A DNA stretch of 64,000 nucleotides, from NCBI RefSeq assembly GCF_027887165.1, contig NC_077230.1:264373943-264437942 (forward strand), read 5' to 3'. The position numbers were made by a program, and so were the translations under genes. Positions 57,690 through 64,000 of the stretch are shown here, in pieces; positions within the stretch are counted from its first letter, which is position 1; every line of letters begins with the position of its first letter. The notes under the pieces are model-generated. The model searched no databases. It was not told the DNA's origin and saw only the letters and a program-made list of their open reading frames with translations. Origin of the DNA: Monodelphis domestica (taxonomy: Eukaryota > Chordata > Mammalia > Didelphimorphia > Didelphidae).

Positions 57690-58075
57690 TTTTATTCAGG
57701 TTACCTCAACAACCTTTCCATTTTAGAACTTGTTAGATAATTTGGCAAATATTCAGAGCCTATGATGTATAAAGCTTTGTGTTAGGGAATTAAGATAGGA
57801 AACCAAGACAGAAATGTCCCTGTGCTCAAGGAATAGCTAATCTGCTGGAGTTATACAATGTATATTGGAAAGAATTCAAGATAATTTGAAGAAGCAAAAA
57901 GAACACTTAACAACCGAGGGGGTCTGGAAAGGCTTTCCTGATGTGGTGGCAACTCAGTTGTGCCTTGAAGGATTTGAAAGGTGGCAATCTGAGGAGATAC
58001 CAGACTAGGTTTGGGTGATGTAGCTGAGCAAATTCAGAAACAATAGATGGAACATCAAATTTGGGAACAGAATAG
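57690..58075 (+). repeat. Ancient mammalian interspersed repeat, copy A, in CWC15 intron 3
   Basis: The phrases 'gtccctgtgctcaaggaata' and 'gccttgaaggatttgaaagg' belong to a repeat also seen at 1.7, 8.7, 20.5, 40.3 and 62.3 kb in this window. I recognise the repeat as recurrent but cannot name its family with certainty. Confidence 0.6.
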
Positions 58076-58079
58076 CTAA

Positions 58080-58260
58080 GTGGCACAGTGAATGCCATGT
58101 TTGGAGTCAGGAAAATTTGAGTTCAGATCTGACCTAGACTCTTCATGGCTGTGGGAATCTCAAAACAGGTCACTTAACTTCTGTCCTTCTTAGTTTCTTC
58201 AACTGTAAAATAGGTATAGAAATAGTGCCTACCTCCTAAGCTTATGAGGTTCAGTTGAGA
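58080..58260 (+). repeat. MIR/MAR-like SINE in CWC15 intron 3
   Basis: The order 'tttggagtcaggaaaatttg', then 'caggtcacttaacttctgtc', then 'caactgtaaaataggtatag' is typical. It lies directly between the ancient repeat and an L2 tail. Confidence 0.8.
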
Positions 58261-58261
58261 T

Positions 58262-58385
58262 AATTTTCCATTAGATTGTAAGCTCATCAAGGTCAGGGAT
58301 TGTCTTGCCTCTTTTTGTATCCTCAGAATTTAGCATAGTATCTGGCACAAAGTAGGTGCTTAATGTTTATTGATTGTCTAAATTA
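58262..58385 (+). repeat. L2 3' end in CWC15 intron 3
   Basis: It matches the L2 tail: 'gattgtaagctcatcaaggt', then 'ttagcatagtatctggcaca', then 'taggtgcttaatg'. The copy is 3'-end only, as is usual for L2. Confidence 0.85.
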
Positions 58386-59165
58386 ATGCTCTGTGGTGGG
58401 AACATAGATTGCATGAAAGGGAATAATGTTACATTACACTAGAAAAGGGTTAGAGCCAAACTTTGGAGGCCTATAAATACAAGCCCAAGGCAATAGGAAG
58501 TCAGTGAAGGTTTTTGAACAAGTAATGATCAGATTTGTGCCTTATGATGATTACTTAGGCAGCTGTGTTGAGGATAGATTGCATAGAAACTAAAAGTGGA
58601 TAAATAATTTTGGAGGCTTTAAAAAATAATTGAGGAGAGAATATGATGGCATGATATAGATTGGTGGTTTGTGTAAATGGAAAAAAGGAATTGAATGATA
58701 GAAATATTTTAAATGGTAAAATTGAAAGGACTTTATAATTGATTACATGGAACTTCAGGAGTGAGGGGAGGGAAATGGTAAGGATGATTACAAACTTTGT
58801 AGGATAGTAATACTCCCAACAAAAAAGGGAATATTTTAGGGAAGAAGTAGGTTGTAGTTAAGGGGGAAGATGATGAGTTCAGTGTTGAACATGTTGAATT
58901 TTAGTTATGAATAGTACTTCTAAGTAGAAGTATATATCCAGCAGGCAGTAGGTACTGTGAGAGTCAAGTTTGGGAACAAAATTAGGGCTATAGATTTGGA
59001 AGTCATGTATCCAGAAATGATTATTGAATCCATGAGAACAGGTGAGATGAGTGAGAGTATAAAAAGGAAAAAGGGCCCAAGGAAGAGTTGACTTCAGTAG
59101 TAGGAGATGAATAATGACACAGAAAAGAAGATACAGAGTGGTTAGACAGATGGGAGGAAAAATAG
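58386..59165 (+). repeat. Ancient mammalian interspersed repeat, copy B, in CWC15 intron 3
   Basis: The phrases 'gtcagtgaaggtttttgaac', 'ggcagctgtgttgaggatag' and 'aaaaagggcccaaggaagag' continue the same repeat as copy A, now in its downstream part. The L2 tail and SINE lie between the two parts, so this may be one repeat split by insertions. Confidence 0.55.
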
Positions 59166-59249
59166 TTTAATACCACTGAAGCCAAGGTAGGAGAGCATAT
59201 CCAGAAAAGAGTAATAGTGTCAAAAAACTGCAGAAAGAGGGTAACTGAA

Positions 59250-59861
59250 AAATCTATTAGAGAAATGCAAGTGAAAACAGTTCTGAGGTACCATCTCATA
59301 CCTCTCAGATTGGCTAAAATGATAAAAGGAGGAAATAACAAATGTTGGAGGGGGTGTGGAAAAATTGGTTCCCTAATACATTGTTGGTAGAACTGTGAAC
59401 TGATCCAGCCTTTTGAAGAATAATTTGGAATTATGCCTAAAGCCTTTTAAAACTGTATATGCCCTTTGACCTAGCAATACCATATAATAGGGTCTGTTTC
59501 CCAAGGTGATCAGGGAAAAAAGAAAAAGAACTTATATGTTCTAAAATATTTCTAGAAACTCTTTTTAGTGGCAAAGATTTGGAAATAGAGAGGATACCTA
59601 TCTGTCCATTGGGGAATGGTTGGATAAATTGTGGTATATGACTGTGATGGAATACTACTGTGTTAAAAGAAATGATGAGTAAGTTGGTTTTAGAAGACCA
59701 TTGGAAGATTTGCATGAAATAATGCATGTGAAACGAGCAGAACAATATTTTTTGAAGACTAACTGAATAACTTAAGTTTCTCAGTGTAATATGACTACTC
59801 AATTCAACTATGAAGGACTTAGGAAGAAAAATGCTATCTATCTACCTCTAGAGAAAGAACT

Positions 59862-59870
<9 letters not shown>
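59250..59870 (+). repeat. L1 3' fragment (ORF2 C-terminus and start of 3' UTR)
   Basis: The reading 'cattgttggtagaactgtga', then 'gccctttgacctagcaatac', then 'gtccattggggaatggttgg' is the ORF2 end of mammalian L1. It runs into 'aatgctatct' plus 'agagaaagaact' of the marsupial L1 3' UTR and then into an AT repeat. It is sense to CWC15, in intron 3. Confidence 0.88.

Positions 59871-59914
<44 letters not shown>
59871..59914. repeat. (AT)n microsatellite
   Basis: About 21 uninterrupted AT units follow the truncated L1 3' UTR. Confidence 0.97.
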
Positions 59915-59917
<3 letters not shown>

Positions 59918-60183
59918 TGAAAATTCCTTGCAATTTTAGCAGTTGATGAGGGTTGCTGGGAGCCTTTAGGAACTGGGGGTGAGGGGGAAAGGGGTTTACT
60001 ATCTAAAATTATCAAAAATTGGAATGTCTTTGGAAGTAATAACCAGGATGGTGCTTATTCACTTTATCTGATGCTTCCAGTGTCTTTGTTTCCAAGACTG
60101 TCTACTAAAATAGAAGCATCTTTGAGCATAAAGGTGCCTGGTTATGTTCCTGAACTCTGTTCTTTCTCTTTCCCTTTATTCCT

Positions 60184-60230
60184 TCCTTTGGGCACACTCA
60201 TCTACATCACAGATGAAAGCGCACAAAGAC
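60184..60230. repeat. Isolated copy of the 32-kb palindrome
   Basis: The segment 'cacactcatct' followed by 'gatgaaagcgcacaaagac' is an imperfect inverted repeat. It matches the palindrome at 32179-32223 read on the opposite strand, at about 38 of 45 positions by eye. Surrounding bases do not obviously match that repeat. Confidence 0.6.
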
Positions 60231-60344
60231 ACCACTATTATTCCTTCCTGATCCCCACCCCCACCCCAAATCAAATAGTGGTCTCAGTGTCTTCATAGGA
60301 TATTGATCTGTATTTTGCACTTTTCTACATATTTTTATTTTAGC

Positions 60345-60460
60345 ATTCCTCCTAAATTGTGAAGTCTCAACAGGCAGAGACTATCTTATTTGGTATCTCT
60401 CCAAATATATAGTATCATTAATTGAAAATAATAAAGACTTAATAAATATTTGTTGAAAGA
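60345..60460 (+). repeat. L2 3' end in CWC15 intron 3
   Basis: A diverged tail reads 'aggcagagactatcttattt' and then 'cttaataaatatttgttgaa', ending at the exon-4-proximal part of the intron. Confidence 0.75.
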
Positions 60461-60605
60461 GTGACTTGTATAGGCAGCTTGTGTCCAGAGTATAGTATCT
60501 CGGGAAGTAATCAAACTAATTTGTTTTAATTTTAGTTAGAACAGAATAAGATGGGTTTTTTTTTCCATTCATGTTTCAGTAATCTTTGTGATTTTTTTCC
60601 CCTAG

Positions 60606-60694
60606 AGCACACAACCTCATCATCTGTGTCTAAAAAACCTCGGTTAGATCAGATTCCTGCTGCCAACCTTGATGCAGATGATCCCCTAACAGAT
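60606..60694 (+). CDS. CWC15: CWC15 coding exon 4 (residues 82-111)
   Basis: The acceptor CCCCTAG ends at 60605. The exon completes the split Glu codon and reads [20 protein letters not shown], then LDADDPLTD, ending at the donor GAT|GTATGT (60694/60695) in phase 0. The KKPR cluster is a plausible nuclear-import signal, which is inference. Total coding length to this point is 333 bases, exactly 111 codons. Confidence 0.95.
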
Positions 60695-61914
60695 GTATGT
60701 ATTCTTTTTGACTTCATTTCAGTATTCAGAATTGTTTTAAGTTCCACATTTTCTAGGAATATTTATTTCTGTGCATTTGCCTGAAAATAATATATACATA
60801 TTTTTATTTTTTGCTTTTCAAACATTTAGCCTTTAAATAATTACAAAATGTTTTCCAACACTTTGAAATGAAAATGTTTCTATGAGTCTTGACTGCCAGA
60901 ACCTCCAGCGGTTATAATTTTTTTTAATAATTTTTTTCCTAAGAGGCATAGGAGGAAAATTCAGTTTCCCATTGCCTTTCTTTCAGGTTAGTCTTTATAG
61001 AAACAAAATGTGAAGGTTACCAGTTATAGTCCCGCATGAAACAAAGGTTCTACAGCCTAGCATACTTTACTTCATTCTTTCAAACTTCTCAAGTTATACC
61101 TGGGATCACTGGAGTATTCTCTTTGATGTCTTGAACTCTATTTTTTTAAGTACCTGATAGTCTTTTGTGGGGGTAGACCTAAGGTATTTTTTAAAATTTG
61201 CCTTTGAATTATATTAAAAAATAAATTGGAATCTAAATCTATGCATGCATACAATATTATAATTCGTTTGCCTTGCTGTTTAAATAGTTGTCCACATAAC
61301 ATGGTAGAAAAGTCTCCTAGGTGGTCTATCAAGGATAATTTGGAATAAAGAGCATATTTCAACATTCACTCAAGATAGCCAAGATTGAGTTACTAACTGA
61401 TTAAAAGCACATGGAACAATTTTACTGAAGTGTTTAAAGATGGTTTGAGATCGTAAACTCTTTTGCTTTGCTTCTGAGAATTCAGAAGCCCTTTTTTGGC
61501 TTTTGATTATACTTGTCTTATATAATTCCTAGCTTAGGGCTATTTAAGCTACTTAAAAATTACTTTGGCTCTTCTTGGTCTTACATATTTTCATTTTGTG
61601 TTGGGTTTTGCTCTTAATTTTCAGACTTTAGTTGTATAAACAGTTGTAGTTGTTGGGATAAGAATGTTTTCAATTGTTTGGTGCCTTTTGCCATATAGGG
61701 AATTACCATTTTTTTTCTAATGTTAAACTTGCTGTAATTATAATCATTAATAGTTTAAGAATTTCAGTAATTCTGAGGGTGTTTATTATTGCTCAGACAT
61801 TGAGTCCATGTTTCTTTTCTAAAAAAATTAAGATTTTTCTCACTGATGTGATGCAAAGCAGATCTGTCAGTTCTGTTTTTCATTCCCATTTTCTTAAATG
61901 ACATCTATTTTTAG
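60695..61914. other. CWC15 intron 4, no recognised element
   Basis: This is a 1.2-kb AT-rich intron with a clean GTATGT donor and TTTTTAG acceptor. I see no repeat or RNA gene in it. Confidence 0.6.
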
Positions 61915-62028
61915 GAAGATGATGAAGATGAAGATTTTGAGGAAGAAAGTGATGATGATGACACTGCAGCTCTATTGGCAGAACTAGAAAAAATAAAAAA
62001 AGAAAGAGCTGAAGAACAAGCTCGAAAG
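61915..62028 (+). CDS. CWC15: CWC15 coding exon 5 (residues 112-149), acidic and coiled-coil segment
   Basis: The acceptor TTTTTAG ends at 61914. The exon encodes an acidic run ([16 protein letters not shown]) followed by a helical, probably coiled-coil stretch rich in Leu, Glu and Lys ([18 protein letters not shown]), and ends ARK at the donor AAG|GTACAG (62028/62029). It is 114 bases, or 38 codons, in phase 0. Human CWC15 is about 229 aa, so about 80 C-terminal residues should lie in exons past the window end. I saw no further exon between 62029 and 64000. Confidence 0.95.
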
Positions 62029-62299
62029 GTACAGATTTCTTCAGCTTCATTTCCCCACCCCACCCCATCATAGATTTTTAAAAATTGCTGATTTAAACAA
62101 GATCATATCATCACATTTTTTAGGAATTCTATTCTGCTGTGATTATGGATTAGAGCAGCTGTTGATTTATAAATCTGATGGTTAGTTTCACATCATAAGT
62201 CCCTGTAGTGAAATTAGAAATTCTTGCTAGTTTAGTGCTGATACTATTAGAAAGACCATCTCAGTTCAGAGTTCCTATGATTCTAGTCAGTTGTTGAGA

Positions 62300-62480
62300 G
62301 ACTTATTCAATTAAACAGTTAACACATTTATTAAAGTGCTTACTAAAGTGGTACTGAAGACATTTCGTTTTGCACTTGGGATACAAAGTCCAACATAGTC
62401 CCTCTTCTCAAGAATCTCATATTCTGTTGTGAGGTACAACATGTAAACAAACAAGTAAACACAAGGTAATTTAATAATGA
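62300..62480. repeat. Ancient interspersed repeat fragment in CWC15 intron 5
   Basis: The phrases 'gggatacaaagtccaacata' and 'tctcaagaatctcatattct' resemble the start of the recurrent ancient repeat seen at 20.45 and 40.3 kb. Confidence 0.45.
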
Positions 62481-62619
62481 AGAGAAATTTTTAAATCTTT
62501 TAAACTTTATTATTTTTAAATTAATATCTACTTCTAGCTTTTGTTTTTTATAACCTTCATTTCCTAAAAAATTTATTCATCATTCTGAGAATCATTTCTT
62601 ATAACAAATTGGAACAATG

Positions 62620-63265
62620 AATATATTGTCTGACTTGATTTTTACTGAGTTTTTCTTTTTTAAATAAGTATTTACTTGTATCCTTTTTTTTTTCATATCA
62701 CCATGTTTTTCCCCATTTCACTTGTTCTCACCATCTTCCTGCTGGAGAGCCAGCCATTCCATACAACAGTTAGTAATATTTTTAAGGAAAAAGTCAGTAT
62801 AACTGATCAATACAATGCCAAAGGCTGAAAATATGTGCAACACTGATGGACCTCACACTTCTGCAAAGATGTGATTTGGGAGTGACTTCTTATAGCTCCT
62901 CTTTTGAGCTATGCTTGTTCTTTATAATTTTTCAGTATTCACTTTTGATTTTGTGGGTAATTCTTCCATTCACATCATTGTCACCATTATGTATATTGTT
63001 TTCTTGGCTCTTTTTACTTCAGACCACATCAGTTCATGTTGGTCCTTCTGTTCTATATTCATCACATTCATCATTTCTTACATCATAATAATATTCTCAT
63101 TACTTAAATGTATCAGTTTGTTTAGCCATTTCCCAAACAATGGATATCTATTTTTGGATTTTTTTTTTTGCTAGCACAAAAAGTTCTAAAAATATTTTGG
63201 AATGTATGAGTAGTTTCTTGAAATTTCAGGATTTTATTTGCATTTCTTTTAATTGTGATTCAGAG
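62620..63265 (-). repeat. L1 fragment (antisense), first part
   Basis: It reads antisense to the L1 ORF2 C-terminal and 3' UTR region: 'catttcccaaacaatggata', then 'tttatttgcatttcttttaa'. It is old and diverged. The copy continues after a hAT insertion at 63266. Confidence 0.7.
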
Positions 63266-63437
63266 CAGAAGTGTCAAATGCACAGCCACCTATACTCCTG
63301 AATTCACACAAATTAGATTAAGACATATTTAGGAAAGTATTAAATAAAGACACAGCAAAACAAGGATAATAATATTTCTATATGGTTTTCCAAGACAATA
63401 TGCAGCTTGTAGGCATTTTTATGTATGGCTTAGTGGA
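63266..63437. mobile_element. hAT-type short element inserted in L1
   Basis: It starts with the terminus CAGAAGTGTCAAATG and shares the phrase 'aagacaatatgcagcttgta' with the family whose terminus is CAGRGGTGTCAAAC. A relative lies at 48902. The far terminus is not clear, so it may be truncated. L1 sequence resumes directly after it. Confidence 0.6.
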
Positions 63438-64000
63438 TTATTAACAGTTTGCATTTCTTTTGAGAACTATTTGTTCATACTGTTTGACATCTATTAGAGA
63501 ATGGCTTTTGGTCTTATTTATACATTTATTTGTTAACTTGGATGAAAAACTTAGAGAAATTTGTTTCAAAGATTTTTTTCTCCACTTAACTTTCTTAATC
63601 CTAGGTTTATTGTTTCTGTCTGTGCAGAATCTTCACAGTTTCATTCAAAGTCATCAATTTATCTTTTGTAATTGCCTCTATCTCTTATTTGGTTAAGAAT
63701 GTATTTCCTACCAGGAACTATGAAAGATTTATGATCTGCTTCTTCATTTTTTTTATAGTATGATCCTCAATACTTAAGGTTATGTATTAATTTAGGATGT
63801 ATTTAGACTATGGTATAAATTGTTGGTCTAAGTCCAGTTTCTGTCAGATTGCTTTCCAATTTTTCAGCAGTCTTCATCAGACAGAATTCCCTTCTATGCA
63901 ATTTATTACCCTCTCCTTTATTGAACATGAGCTCTTGAGCTCCCTTGCCCTTGATTCTCCCTTTCCTGGTCTGTTCCATTGATCCAGCTCTCTACTTCTA
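63438..64000 (-). repeat. L1 fragment (antisense), second part, runs off the window
   Basis: L1 ORF2 continues antisense: 'gtttgacatctattagagaa', then 'gattgctttccaatttttca', then 'ctgttccattgatccagctc'. Parallel phrases occur in the large L1 at 42.9-43.5 kb. The element extends past 64000. Confidence 0.75.

Noticed and set aside
60551-60784. 77-codon open frame over CWC15 exon 4
   Set aside because: It reads through both splice sites of exon 4. Only 60606-60694 is coding, shown by the frame of the neighbouring exons.
1-64000. tRNA, rRNA, CRISPR array or bacterial-type operon signals
   Set aside because: tRNA-like text belongs to tRNA-derived SINE heads. No evenly spaced direct-repeat array with spacers was seen, and the sequence is clearly mammalian.

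Overview
The window looks like a marsupial chromosome, most likely a South American opossum of the Monodelphis type. The evidence is repeat content. There are repeated copies of a tRNA-derived SINE whose head reads as a variant of 'ggggcagctgggtggctc' and whose tail reads as 'ggtaagggttt'. There are also many older CORE-SINE (MAR1/MIR-like) copies, many L2 3' ends and marsupial-type L1 copies. The sequence is AT-rich and CpG-poor except for one island at about 49.5-50.3 kb. The species call is inference from remembered repeat consensus sequences.

There is one recognisable host gene. CWC15, a conserved spliceosome-associated protein, lies on the + strand from a CpG-island promoter near 49.98 kb to beyond the window end. 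One non-coding exon and four coding exons are present. They encode residues 1-149 of a protein that is about 229 aa in human, so the C-terminal third lies past position 64000. All four coding junctions keep frame with GT/AG introns. I found no second gene. From 1 to about 49.5 kb the window is gene-poor and dominated by interspersed repeats.

Layout: 1-6.5 kb holds an L2 copy split by a SINE, a possible LTR fossil and L1 pieces. 6.5-11.5 kb holds a 198-bp tetranucleotide array, a SINE nested in another SINE with an exact 11-bp target-site duplication, and an L2 split by an L1. 11.5-20 kb is mostly unassigned sequence with three SINEs. 20-27 kb holds an antisense L1 piece, a HAL1-like 'half-L1' and two L2 copies. 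27-31 kb is unassigned sequence with SINEs. 31-42 kb holds LTR fossils, a broken retroviral pol fossil on the - strand and a GC-richer unclassified repeat with palindromes. 42.0-48.3 kb is a nearly full-length dead L1 on the - strand. 48.4-49.1 kb holds two short hAT-type elements. 49.5-64 kb is the CWC15 promoter, exons and introns, with a Tigger-like element, SINEs, L1 and hAT copies in the introns.

I did not find a new functional system. The most useful second-look items are the HAL1-like structure, the palindrome-bearing repeat at 32.1-32.6 kb with an isolated second copy of its palindrome in a CWC15 intron, the promoter-repeat and short upstream-ORF arrangement in CWC15 exon 1, and several nested insertions with visible target-site duplications.
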